Source of the DNA: Burkholderiales bacterium
Lineage (GTDB): Bacteria > Pseudomonadota > Gammaproteobacteria > Burkholderiales > SG8-39
Assembly (NCBI GenBank): GCA_020848075.1
Contig: JADLAV010000052.1
Coordinates: forward strand, 62,001 to 126,000
Length of the DNA: 64,000 bases
Reading direction: 5' to 3'
The position numbers were made by a program, and so were the translations under genes. This document shows, in pieces, positions 52,662 to 61,189 of this stretch. The notes under the pieces are model-generated. The model was not told the DNA's origin and searched no databases. It saw nothing but the letters and a program-made list of their open reading frames with translations. Within the stretch, counting starts at the first letter, position 1; each line of letters opens with the position of its first letter.

Positions 52662-53045
52662 ATGCGCCTCTTACACACGATGCTGCGAGTCGGAGACCTC
52701 GACCGGTCGGTCAGGTTCTATACCGAGGTGCTCGGCATGCGGCTGCTGCGCAGGACCGACCGCCCCGAGCAGAAGTATTCCCTCGCCTTCGTCGGCTACG
52801 ACGACGAGGACAAGACCGCGGTGCTGGAGCTCACCTACAACTACGGCGTAGGCAGCTACGAGATGGGCACCGCCTACGGCCACATCGCGATCGCGGTGCC
52901 CGATGCCTACCGGGCCTGCGAGGGGGTGAAGCTGCGCGGCGGCACGGTGACCCGCGAGGCCGGGCCGGTCAAGGGCGGCACGACGGTGATCGCGTTCGTC
53001 GAGGACCCAGACGGCTACAAGATCGAGCTCATCCAGCGCGACTGA
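52662..53045 (+). CDS. gloA: Lactoylglutathione lyase (glyoxalase I)
   Basis: 127 aa VOC-fold enzyme from ATG 52662 ([20 protein letters not shown]). Metal ligands: His5, Glu in AVLELTYN, His in YGHIAIAV and Glu in YKIELIQRD. It isomerises the methylglyoxal-glutathione hemithioacetal. Last gene of the rightward run; its 3' end overlaps rsmA of the other strand by 17 bases. Confidence 0.95.
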   Translation: MRLLHTMLRVGDLDRSVRFYTEVLGMRLLRRTDRPEQKYSLAFVGYDDEDKTAVLELTYNYGVGSYEMGTAYGHIAIAVPDAYRACEGVKLRGGTVTREAGPVKGGTTVIAFVEDPDGYKIELIQRD

Positions 53046-53838
53046 CCCCGCGGCCGCAACCGGAGCCGTCCGCGCCGCGCACGGCGACCGCGTTCGCGAT
53101 TCCGACGTAATCCGCCACCGCGAGGTTCTCCGGCCGCAGTTGCGGGTCGATGCCCAGCGCTTCGAGCCCGGCCGCATCCGCGATCCCGGCGAGTGCGTTC
53201 CGCAGGGTCTTGCGGCGCTTCGTAAAGGCGGCGGTGACCACGGCGGAGAGCACGGTGGCATCGCGCGCACCGAGCGCGTGCTGCGGGCGCGGGATCATCC
53301 TCACCACCGCCGATTCGACCTTCGGCGCCGGATGGAACGCGCCGGGTCGCACCCGTGCGATCCGTTCCATCGCAAACCGGTATTGCAGCATCACCGACAG
53401 GCGCCCGTACGCGGCGGTCGAAGGCGCGGCCACCATGCGCTCGACCACCTCAAGTTGCAGCATGAAGTGCGCGTCCCGGATGCGCGCGGCGAATGGGATC
53501 AGCCGGAAGAGGAGTGGCGTCGAGATGTTGTACGGCAGATTGCCGACGAGCCGCAGGGGCGATGGCAGCAACGCGAAATCGAACGCGAGGGCATCGCCGG
53601 TGTGCACGGTGACGCGCTCGGGCGGGAAGCGCGCGGCGAGCGACTGCGCCAGATCCCGATCGATCTCGATCACATGGAGATGCCGGAGCCGCTCGGCGAG
53701 CGGTCCGGTCAGCGCGCCCCGCCCGGGGCCGATCTCGACGACGATGTCGTCCGGCTGCGGCGCGACCGCCGCGATGATCCGATCGATGACGGTGCGGTCG
53801 GTCAGAAAGTGCTGGCCGAAGCGCTTGCGGGGGCGCAT
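53029..53838 (-). CDS. rsmA: 16S rRNA (adenine(1518)-N(6)/adenine(1519)-N(6))-dimethyltransferase
   Basis: 269 aa. N-terminus [13 protein letters not shown] motif [18 protein letters not shown] (about residues 34-51), catalytic NLPYNIS (about 100-106) and [14 protein letters not shown] are intact. It dimethylates two adenines in helix 45 during 30S maturation. It follows surA by 16 bases; the usual intervening pdxA is absent. Confidence 0.96.
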   Translation of the reverse strand: MRPRKRFGQHFLTDRTVIDRIIAAVAPQPDDIVVEIGPGRGALTGPLAERLRHLHVIEIDRDLAQSLAARFPPERVTVHTGDALAFDFALLPSPLRLVGNLPYNISTPLLFRLIPFAARIRDAHFMLQLEVVERMVAAPSTAAYGRLSVMLQYRFAMERIARVRPGAFHPAPKVESAVVRMIPRPQHALGARDATVLSAVVTAAFTKRRKTLRNALAGIADAAGLEALGIDPQLRPENLAVADYVGIANAVAVRGADGSGCGRGVSRAG

Positions 53839-53854
53839 GGCGAGCGGCGCCGGG

Positions 53855-55183
53855 TTAGCGCTCCTCGAGGCGGTTCTCCACGTACGCGCGGTCGCGGAGC
53901 TGTCGCACCCATTCCTGGTACGCCTCGTCCGCCCGCCGCTCGCCCAGCACGCGGCGGGCCTGCAGCCGCTTGCGCTCGTCCGGCAGATCCGCCATGCGAC
54001 GCTCGAGGACCTGGATCAGATGGTAGCCGAAGGGCGTGCGCACCGGCTCGCTCACCTCCCCGATCTTGAGCGCGTTCATCGCGTGCTCGAATGTGGGTTC
54101 GAGGTCGCCCCCCGTCACCCAGCCGAGATCGCCACCGCGCGCGGCGGACGCATCGTCCGAGTTGAGCCGTGCGAGCTCGCCGAAATCGGCGCCCTGGCGG
54201 ATCCGCTCGCGCAGGATGTTGAGCTTGCGCAGCGCGTCGCTCTCGGACACGAGCTCGTTCGTCCGCACCAGGATGTGGCGCACGTGGGACTGCGGGACGG
54301 CGGCCGCTGCCGCGCCGCCGCGCCGATCGTTCATCCGCAGGATGTGGAAGCCCGCAGGGCTCCGCAGGATTTCGCTCACTTCCCCTGGACGCATCGAAGC
54401 AAGCGTGTTGACGAAGATCTCGGGCAGGCGGTCCGCAGAGCGCCAGCCCATCCCCCCGCCCTGCAGCGCGTCCGGCGCGTCCGAGTAGGTCACGGCGACC
54501 TGCCGGAAGTCCACGCCGCCGCGGATCTGCGCGAGGGCTTCCTCCGCGCGGCGACGGCGCGCCTCGATCTGCTCGGGGCCTGCCTGCTCCGGCACGCGCA
54601 CGAGAATGTGCGACAGATCGTACTCCGGCGACGCGTCCGGACCCGCGCGGTTATCCTCCAGGAAGGCGTCGACCTCGCCGTCGGACACTTGGATCTTGCT
54701 ATCGACCTCGCGCTCGCGGAGCCGCGAGATCAGCATCTCGGACCGGATGTCGTCGCGGAACCTCGCCCAGTCCATGCCCTCGCGCTCGACCGCCTGCCGG
54801 AATGCGGCAGGTGCGAGGTTGTTCTGCTGCGCGATGCGGGCCAGGGTGCGATCGAGGTCGGCCTCGCTGATCGAGACGCCGGACTCCTTGGCGAATTGCA
54901 CCTGGACGAGGTCCGTGATCATGCGCTCGAGCACCTGTCGCTGCAACACGTCCGCGGGCGGCAGCGGCGCCCCCTGCCGGCGGAGCTGCAGCGACACCCG
55001 CTCGGTGCGCTCCTGGAGCTCCTGCATCGTGATCACGTCCTTGTTGACGATCGCCACGATCCGGTCGGCGAGGACGACGCGCCCCGCGGGCTCGGCCGGG
55101 CGCGCCAGCTGCGCGACGGCGGGACCGCAGGTCGCCAGGAAGGCAACGAGAGCAAGCGCATTGGACCAGAATCGGCGCGTCAT
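53855..55183 (-). CDS. surA: Periplasmic chaperone SurA (peptidyl-prolyl isomerase)
   Basis: 442 aa. Signal peptide residues 1 to about 25 (...GPAVAQL). N-terminal chaperone helices (about 35-165), two parvulin domains (about 175-275, start YDLSHILVRV; and about 295-395, SHVRHILVRTNE) and a C-terminal helix. It carries outer-membrane proteins such as LptD, FadL and the porin to BAM. The next gene upstream is lptD, as in most Gram-negatives. Confidence 0.95.
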   Translation of the reverse strand: MTRRFWSNALALVAFLATCGPAVAQLARPAEPAGRVVLADRIVAIVNKDVITMQELQERTERVSLQLRRQGAPLPPADVLQRQVLERMITDLVQVQFAKESGVSISEADLDRTLARIAQQNNLAPAAFRQAVEREGMDWARFRDDIRSEMLISRLREREVDSKIQVSDGEVDAFLEDNRAGPDASPEYDLSHILVRVPEQAGPEQIEARRRRAEEALAQIRGGVDFRQVAVTYSDAPDALQGGGMGWRSADRLPEIFVNTLASMRPGEVSEILRSPAGFHILRMNDRRGGAAAAAVPQSHVRHILVRTNELVSESDALRKLNILRERIRQGADFGELARLNSDDASAARGGDLGWVTGGDLEPTFEHAMNALKIGEVSEPVRTPFGYHLIQVLERRMADLPDERKRLQARRVLGERRADEAYQEWVRQLRDRAYVENRLEER

Positions 55184-55207
55184 TTTCGGCTGGGCGAAGT
55201 CTCGCTA

Positions 55208-57568
55208 TCAGTACTGCCCGAACGGGCCCGTCGTCTCGCCCCGACCCGGAAAGACATCGGTCGAGGTCGTCGTCGAAGGCGCGTTGGTGGGCATATACCC
55301 CGGGATGTTGCGCCGGAGGGCCTCCAGCGGATCGGTGCCGATCCGCGCCAGACCGTTCAGCTCGAGCTGCACGAAGAACTGGTACGTGCGCTTCTCGGAC
55401 GAGCTGACGAAGCTCTGGACGACTGCGCGAACGATCCAGCAATCGGCATTATATTCGATCCCCGCGAGGCTTTCGACCAGCTGTCTGCCGAAAAAATCGT
55501 AGTTCACGCGCGCGAGCCCGTACAGGCCGCGCCAGAGCGGCCACTGCGCCGCGACGTCGATCTGGCGGATCTCCGGCTGCGCCGTGGTCTGCCTGGCATA
55601 GCGATACGCGGCGGTCACGACCTTGGCGAATTGCGGCGAGTACCGCGCGCCGATGTTGAAGCGGTCGAACTCCGCGCCGCTCCACGAGTACTGCGCGGCG
55701 GCCTCGGCGCGCCAGTGCGGCGCGATCTGCCCGCTGAGGCCGCCGATGATCGGCGCGGTGTTGGCGGTCCGCGTCGGCGTCGACGAGTTGAGCCCCACGC
55801 GCTGATCGGCGAAGTAGTAGCGCTGGCCGACGAACGCGCGCACCGCCTCCTCGCCGCTCGCCGGTCGCAGGAGTCGCGACACCGCGGCGATCGTGAGCTG
55901 GTTCGCGTCGCTGATGCGGTCGCCGCCCACGTAGTAGTTCTCCGAAAAGAGCTGTGCGTAGCTCAGATCGGCGATCGCGGTGTCGAACAGCGGAATCTGG
56001 CTCTGGTCGCGGTACGGCACGCGCAGGTAGTAGGCGCGCGGCTCGAGCGTCTGGAGAAAATCACGGTTGAACCATTGCACGTCCCGCTCGAAGTACAGGC
56101 CCGAATCGACCGAGGCGATCGGCAGCACCCGCGACTGGGAGGTCGGGGTGAGCGGATCGGCATTGCGCAGGTTGTAGTAGGTCGCGCTCACGCCGATCTT
56201 CGGCCGCACGAAGCCGTAGGACTTCATCAGGGGCCAGGCGAGGTACGGATAGACGGTCGAGCGCTCTCCTTGCACCAGCGTCGAATGGTCGAACGCGACC
56301 ACCTCGGCGCCCGCGCCGACGTCGAATCCGGCACGGGTCGATCGCAGCGCGGTGAGCGTGAGCTGCGGCAGCCGTGCGTAAGGGGTGGTCACCGGATTGA
56401 GCGGGTCCTGCAGGGTCTGGTAGCGCTGCAAGCGAAGGGTGGAAGACCACCATCCGCCGCCGTAGGACACCGATCCCTCCTGCGGCAGGAAGAGCTGCGT
56501 CGCCACGGCGAGGCGCCCCGACAGATCACGGAAGTACTGGTCGTCGGAAACGCGCGAGTAGTTGATGTTGCTCGACCAGCCGCCGGGAAACACGGAAGTG
56601 TCCCGGAGCGACACGCCCCAGCGCGACTCGTTGGTCGCCTTGTCGTCGGGCAGAATCTCCATGCGCGCCTCGCCCACCGACGTGGGCAGCAGGTACCGGA
56701 ACTGCGTGAGCAGCTGCAATCCGCGGCGCCTCATGTAGCGCGGCGCGATCGTGGCATCGTAGTTGGGTGCGATGTTCCAGTAGTACGGCGCGACGACCTC
56801 CCACCCGCGCGAGTTGCTCATGGCGAACGTAGGTGCGAGGAACCCGCTCTTGCGCCGGTTGTTGAGCGGAAAGTCGAGCGCCGGCAGCGCAGGCGTCGTC
56901 ATGCCTAGGAATGTGAGCCGCGCCTGCCGCGCCGTACCGACCTCGCGGTCGAGATCGAGGTCGAGCTCGCCGGCCGAGATGTACCAGTCGTCCTGTCCGG
57001 GCTTGCACGTCGTGAACGTGCCGTCGGTCACGCGGAGGCTGTCGCGCCCGTCGAAGCGCGCCGCCTTCGCCGAGCCGCGCGCGCCGGTCGGCGCAGCCGC
57101 GCGACCGGTGATGCCATGCTCGCGCGGCACGATCGCGTAGGTGGGCTCGTCGATGACGCCGGCGTTGTCGGTCACGCGCAGGCGCAGCCGCGGGCCCGTC
57201 AGCTCGTCCTCGCCCAAGCGGATGCGGACATGGCCGACCGCCTCGGCCTCGTCGAACTCGCTCACGTAGCGGATGCGATCGGCAAACAGCGTCGTGGCGC
57301 CGCGATGCAGCTCGGCGTTGCCGACCGCCTCCACCTCCACGCCGGCCACACCCTCGATGCGGTCGGCGATCACGAACGCCGGCACGTCCTCGCCCGATTG
57401 CGGCGCCGGACCGAGCGGCGTCCGGTGCAACTGCAGTCCCTGGCCCTCGGCCGTCGCGCCTCGGCAAAGCCCAAGCGCGAGCACGAGCGCCGCGACGATG
57501 CGCGCGAGAACGGCCGGCCTCGTCCGGGCGCGACCGCCGTTGCGGATGGGGTTCGAGCGCTGCGCCAC
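55208..57568 (-). CDS. lptD: LPS-assembly protein LptD
   Basis: 786 aa if started at GTG 57568 (then VAQRSNPIRNGGRARTRPAV...); the frame is open to ATG 57655, but that would give a signal peptide with a 65-residue leader. The N-terminal OstA/LptA-like domain (about residues 50-170: AFVIADRIEGVAGVEVEAVG, LFADRIRYV) is followed by a 26-strand barrel. Two Cys in FTTCKPGQDD and NADCWIVRAVVQ can form the inter-domain disulfide needed for function, a DsbC substrate elsewhere. It inserts LPS in the outer leaflet. Confidence 0.92.
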   Translation of the reverse strand: MAQRSNPIRNGGRARTRPAVLARIVAALVLALGLCRGATAEGQGLQLHRTPLGPAPQSGEDVPAFVIADRIEGVAGVEVEAVGNAELHRGATTLFADRIRYVSEFDEAEAVGHVRIRLGEDELTGPRLRLRVTDNAGVIDEPTYAIVPREHGITGRAAAPTGARGSAKAARFDGRDSLRVTDGTFTTCKPGQDDWYISAGELDLDLDREVGTARQARLTFLGMTTPALPALDFPLNNRRKSGFLAPTFAMSNSRGWEVVAPYYWNIAPNYDATIAPRYMRRRGLQLLTQFRYLLPTSVGEARMEILPDDKATNESRWGVSLRDTSVFPGGWSSNINYSRVSDDQYFRDLSGRLAVATQLFLPQEGSVSYGGGWWSSTLRLQRYQTLQDPLNPVTTPYARLPQLTLTALRSTRAGFDVGAGAEVVAFDHSTLVQGERSTVYPYLAWPLMKSYGFVRPKIGVSATYYNLRNADPLTPTSQSRVLPIASVDSGLYFERDVQWFNRDFLQTLEPRAYYLRVPYRDQSQIPLFDTAIADLSYAQLFSENYYVGGDRISDANQLTIAAVSRLLRPASGEEAVRAFVGQRYYFADQRVGLNSSTPTRTANTAPIIGGLSGQIAPHWRAEAAAQYSWSGAEFDRFNIGARYSPQFAKVVTAAYRYARQTTAQPEIRQIDVAAQWPLWRGLYGLARVNYDFFGRQLVESLAGIEYNADCWIVRAVVQSFVSSSEKRTYQFFVQLELNGLARIGTDPLEALRRNIPGYMPTNAPSTTTSTDVFPGRGETTGPFGQY

Positions 57569-57738
57569 TTGGTTTCCGTCGGTAGTGTGGCGTGCCGGCA
57601 AGGGGCGAAGGGAAGGGGAACGGTCACGCCGCTTCCCCGAAGCCGCCTCCTCCATCCCCGCCCGCGCTCGCCCGTTCCGCGATGATCGTTCTTCTGATTG
57701 CTAAAATCGCACAATTCCCGACACCAGGCAACGATACA

Positions 57739-58740
57739 ATGCAACGTCTCGCAGAGCTCGAGACCTGGCTCGCCACGCGCTATCCGGCGGGGACGTTCCG
57801 CCTCACGCGCGCGTCCGAGGACGCGAGCTTCCGCCGCTACTTTCGCGTGCATCTCGCAGACGGACCCGTGCCGAGCGTGATCGCGATGGACGCGCCGCCC
57901 GAGCGCGAGGACTGCCGTCCCTTCGTTCACGTGGCGCGCCTGCTGGCGGCCGCCGGCTTGAACGCCCCGCGGATTCTCGCGGAGGACCTCGCGCGCGGCT
58001 ATCTGCTCCTCACCGATCTCGGCACGACGACCTACCTCGCGGCGCTCGACGAGTCGAACGCGGATCGGCTTTTCGGGGATGCGATCGATGCGCTCGTCAA
58101 ATGGCAGCTCGCGAGCCGGCCGGGCGAGCTCCCGCCCTATGACGAGGCGCTGCTGCGGCGCGAGCTCGAGCTCTTCCCCGAGTGGTACCTGGCGCGCCAT
58201 CTCGGCGTGACGCTCGACCCCGGCGCTCGGGAAGCGCTCGAGTCCGTGTTCGCGCTCGTCCTGGCGAGTAATCTCGCCCAGCCCAGGGTCTACGTGCACC
58301 GCGACTTCATGCCCCGCAACCTGATGGTGAGCGACCCCAATCCCGGCATCCTCGACTTCCAGGACGCCGTGTTCGGCCCGGTCACCTACGACGTCGCATC
58401 GCTCTTTCGCGACGCGTTCGTGAGCTGGCCCGAGGCGCGCGTGCTCGACTGGACGGTCCGATACTGGGAGAAGGCGAAGCGCGCCGGACTTCCCGTCGAT
58501 CCGGACTTCGGCGCGTTCTACCGCGATCTCGAGTGGATGGGGCTACAGCGCCATCTCAAGGTCGCCGGCATCTTCGCGCGCCTGTGGTATCGCGACGCGA
58601 AGCGCGGCTACCTCGAGGACACGCCGCGCTTCATGGGCTACATCCGCGCCGTCTGCGAGCGGTACGGCGCGCTCGCGCCGCTGCTGCGCCTGCTCGACGC
58701 CATCGAGGGACGCACGCCGCAAGTGCGGTATACCTTTTAG
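57739..58740 (+). CDS. amgK: N-acetylmuramate/N-acetylglucosamine kinase AmgK
   Basis: 333 aa from ATG 57739 (MQRLAELETWLATRYPAGTF). Aminoglycoside-phosphotransferase fold: EDASFRRYFRV, catalytic VYVHRDFMPRNLMV (HxDxxxxN) and metal Asp in ILDFQDAVFGPVTYDVASL. It phosphorylates MurNAc or GlcNAc at C1. The next gene, murU, starts at the following base, so the two enzymes of the salvage path are adjacent. This route gives UDP-MurNAc without MurA, and so fosfomycin tolerance in other species. Confidence 0.92.
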   Translation: MQRLAELETWLATRYPAGTFRLTRASEDASFRRYFRVHLADGPVPSVIAMDAPPEREDCRPFVHVARLLAAAGLNAPRILAEDLARGYLLLTDLGTTTYLAALDESNADRLFGDAIDALVKWQLASRPGELPPYDEALLRRELELFPEWYLARHLGVTLDPGAREALESVFALVLASNLAQPRVYVHRDFMPRNLMVSDPNPGILDFQDAVFGPVTYDVASLFRDAFVSWPEARVLDWTVRYWEKAKRAGLPVDPDFGAFYRDLEWMGLQRHLKVAGIFARLWYRDAKRGYLEDTPRFMGYIRAVCERYGALAPLLRLLDAIEGRTPQVRYTF

Positions 58741-59427
58741 ATGAAGGCCATGATTCTTGCGGCGGGGCGCGGCGAGCGCATGCGCCCGCTCACCGACCGC
58801 GTGCCGAAGCCCCTGCTCGAGGTGGGCGGCAAGGCGCTCGTCGTGTGGTTGATCGAGCGGCTGCGCGCCGGCGGGTTGCGCGACCTCGTCCTGAACCATG
58901 CGCATCTCGGCGCGATGATCGAGTCCGCGCTCGGCGACGGCGCCGCGCTCGGCGTCTCGATCCGCTACTCGCCCGAGGCGACGGCGCTCGGAACGGCCGG
59001 CGGCATCGCGCAGGCGCTGCCGCTGCTCGGCGCGGGGCCGTTCGTGGCAGCGAACGGCGACGTCTTCTGCGACTTCGCGTTCGACCGCCTGCGCAGCGAG
59101 CCGCGCGGCGCGGCGCTCGCCCACCTGGTGCTCATCGACAACCCGCCGCACCATCCGGCGGGGGACTTCACCCTGTCGGGCGGGCGAGTGGGAAACGGTG
59201 CGGCCGGCGACGCCGCGGCGGAGCGGCTCACGTTCGCGGGCATCGGCGCCTACTCGCCCGCGCTCTTCGACAGTGTGCGGCGCGGCGAGCGCGCCGAGCT
59301 CGCACCGCTCTTGCGGCAGGCTGCCGAGGCCGGACGCGTGACCGGCGAGCGTTTCACCGGCCGGTGGGTGGACGTGGGGACACCCGAGCGGCTCGCCGAG
59401 CTCGACCGCGCGCTGCGGGTGCGATGA
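58741..59427 (+). CDS. murU: N-acetylmuramate alpha-1-phosphate uridylyltransferase
   Basis: 228 aa nucleotidyltransferase. ILAAGRGERMRPLTDRVPKPLLEV (pyrophosphorylase loop, residues 5-28; Lys in PKPLL), AANGDVFCDF metal site and RWVDVGTPERL. It makes UDP-MurNAc from MurNAc-1-P. Directly abuts amgK, whose stop ends at 58740. Confidence 0.92.
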   Translation: MKAMILAAGRGERMRPLTDRVPKPLLEVGGKALVVWLIERLRAGGLRDLVLNHAHLGAMIESALGDGAALGVSIRYSPEATALGTAGGIAQALPLLGAGPFVAANGDVFCDFAFDRLRSEPRGAALAHLVLIDNPPHHPAGDFTLSGGRVGNGAAGDAAAERLTFAGIGAYSPALFDSVRRGERAELAPLLRQAAEAGRVTGERFTGRWVDVGTPERLAELDRALRVR

Positions 59428-59867
59428 GCACGTTCGACCGCGACGAGACGCAGCGCGCGCTTGCGCTCGACCCGGCGTGGGCCGAGCGGGTGCGCGCCGC
59501 CTGGCTCGAGATGATCGGCCTTGCGGTGTTCGGCGACCTCAAGGCAGCGCGGATCGGGGCGGTGCCGCGCCTGCGCAAGAAGGCTCTGGACTGCGGCGAG
59601 AGGCTGCGCGCCGCGCTCGCTGACCGGGGCTGGATCCCGCAACCGCGCGACCAGGTCAAGAATGCACTCGCCACGACGCTCGCCTTGCGGGACGTGCTGG
59701 CCGAGCTGGAGCGCGATGCTCGCGAGCTCGACGGTGGCGCCGATCGCGACGTCTTCGGTGCCGCGGTCGCCGCGCTCGCTGCAGTCGCCTTGGACGAACT
59801 CGGCCCCCGCGCGAACACGTGGGCCGCGCTCCTTGATCGGCGGGACGAAGGCGACGACAATCGTTGA
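59424..59867 (+). CDS. Conserved hypothetical protein
   Basis: 147 aa from ATG 59424, overlapping the murU stop (ATGA). All-helical, Ala/Arg/Asp-rich, no signal peptide or membrane helix (AWLEMIGLAVFGDLKAARIGAVPRLRKKALDCGERLRAAL; VKNALATTLALRDVLAELERDA). I do not recognise the family. It lies between murU and pepP with the same codon style as its neighbours, so it is probably a real gene of that operon. Confidence 0.75.
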   Translation: MSTFDRDETQRALALDPAWAERVRAAWLEMIGLAVFGDLKAARIGAVPRLRKKALDCGERLRAALADRGWIPQPRDQVKNALATTLALRDVLAELERDARELDGGADRDVFGAAVAALAAVALDELGPRANTWAALLDRRDEGDDNR

Positions 59868-59881
59868 CTCCAGGGACACAC

Positions 59882-61189
59882 ATGCGTCACATCGAGCCAC
59901 ACAAGGCGAGGCGCGCCCGGCTGCTCGCTCTCATGCAGGACGGCATCGCCGTGGTGCCGACCGCGCCCGAGCGCCTGCGCAGCCGCGACAGCGACTACCC
60001 GTACCGGTTCGACAGCTACTTCTACTACCTGACCGGCTTTCCGGAACCGGAGGCCGTGCTGGTGCTCCTCGCCGGCGAGACGCCGCGCTCCATCCTCTTC
60101 TGCCGCGAAAAGAGTCTCGAGCGCGAGCTCTGGGACGGGTACCGGTTCGGCGTCGATGCGGCGCGCGAGGCGTTCGGATTCGACGAGGCACACCCGATCT
60201 CCGGCATCGACGAGAAGCTGCCGCAGCTCATCGCCAACCGGCCGGCGCTCTTCTTCGCGCCCGGCATGGATCCGGCGTGGGATTCCCGCGTCATGGGCTG
60301 GTTGAACCAGGTGCGGGCCCAGGCGCGCACGGGCGTCGTCGCGCCCGCGGACATCCGCGACGTCCGCTCGATCCTGGACGAGCTGCGCCTGGTGAAGGAC
60401 CCGCACGAGATCGCGGCGATGCGCCGCGCCGGTACGGTGACCGCGGGCGCGCACTTGCGTGCCATGCGGGCGACGCGGCCCGGCGCGATGGAATACGAGA
60501 TCGAAGCCGAGCTCCTGCACGAGTTCCGGCGCCACGGCTCGCAGTTCCCCGCGTACTGGCCGATCGTCGCGAGCGGGCCGAACGCATGCGTGCTGCACTA
60601 CCGCGAGAACGATCGCCAGATGCACGAGGGCGATCTGCTGCTCATCGACGCGGGATGCGAGATCGACGGGTACGCGGCCGACGTCACGCGGACCTTTCCG
60701 GTGAGCGGCCGCTTCGCGGGCCCGCAGCGCGACGTCTACGAGATCGTGCTGGCAGCGCAGGCGGCCGCGGCGGCCGAGGTAAAACCCGGCGCCCGGTGGG
60801 ACGCGCCGCACGAGGCCGCGGTCAGGATCACCGCGCAGGGCCTGGTCGACCTCGGCCTGTGCTCCGGCACGACGGACGCGGTCATCGAATCGGGCGATTA
60901 CAAGCGCTTCTACATGCATCGGACCGGCCATTGGCTGGGCCTGGACGTGCACGATGCCGGGGACTACAAGCAGGCCGGCGAATGGCGCCCTCTCGTGCAG
61001 GGCATGACGCTGACGGTGGAACCGGGGTGCTACATCCGGCCGGCCGAGAACGTCCCCGAGCGGTTCTGGAACATCGGCGTCCGCATCGAGGACGACGCGC
61101 TCGTCACGGAGACCGGCTGCGAGCTGCTCACCGCCGCCGCGCCCAAGCGGGTCGACGACATCGAGGCGCTGATGCGCGATGCCCGATAA
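59882..61189 (+). CDS. pepP: Xaa-Pro aminopeptidase
   Basis: 435 aa from ATG 59882, with AGGGA 5 bases upstream; a TTG at 59864 is less likely. N-terminal domain with DSYFYYLTGFPEPEAVLVLL, C-terminal pita-bread fold. Mn2+ ligands: two Asp in LIDAGCEIDGYAADVTRTFP, His in HRTGHWLGLDVHDAG, Glu in MTLTVEPGCYI and Glu in GVRIEDDALV. It removes N-terminal residues before Pro. Often next to ubiH, as here. Confidence 0.95.
   Translation: MRHIEPHKARRARLLALMQDGIAVVPTAPERLRSRDSDYPYRFDSYFYYLTGFPEPEAVLVLLAGETPRSILFCREKSLERELWDGYRFGVDAAREAFGFDEAHPISGIDEKLPQLIANRPALFFAPGMDPAWDSRVMGWLNQVRAQARTGVVAPADIRDVRSILDELRLVKDPHEIAAMRRAGTVTAGAHLRAMRATRPGAMEYEIEAELLHEFRRHGSQFPAYWPIVASGPNACVLHYRENDRQMHEGDLLLIDAGCEIDGYAADVTRTFPVSGRFAGPQRDVYEIVLAAQAAAAAEVKPGARWDAPHEAAVRITAQGLVDLGLCSGTTDAVIESGDYKRFYMHRTGHWLGLDVHDAGDYKQAGEWRPLVQGMTLTVEPGCYIRPAENVPERFWNIGVRIEDDALVTETGCELLTAAAPKRVDDIEALMRDAR

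Noticed and set aside
57569..57655. Extended LptD start at 57655
   Set aside because: Adds 29 residues ahead of an already long signal peptide and would leave little room for promoters of the divergent amgK.
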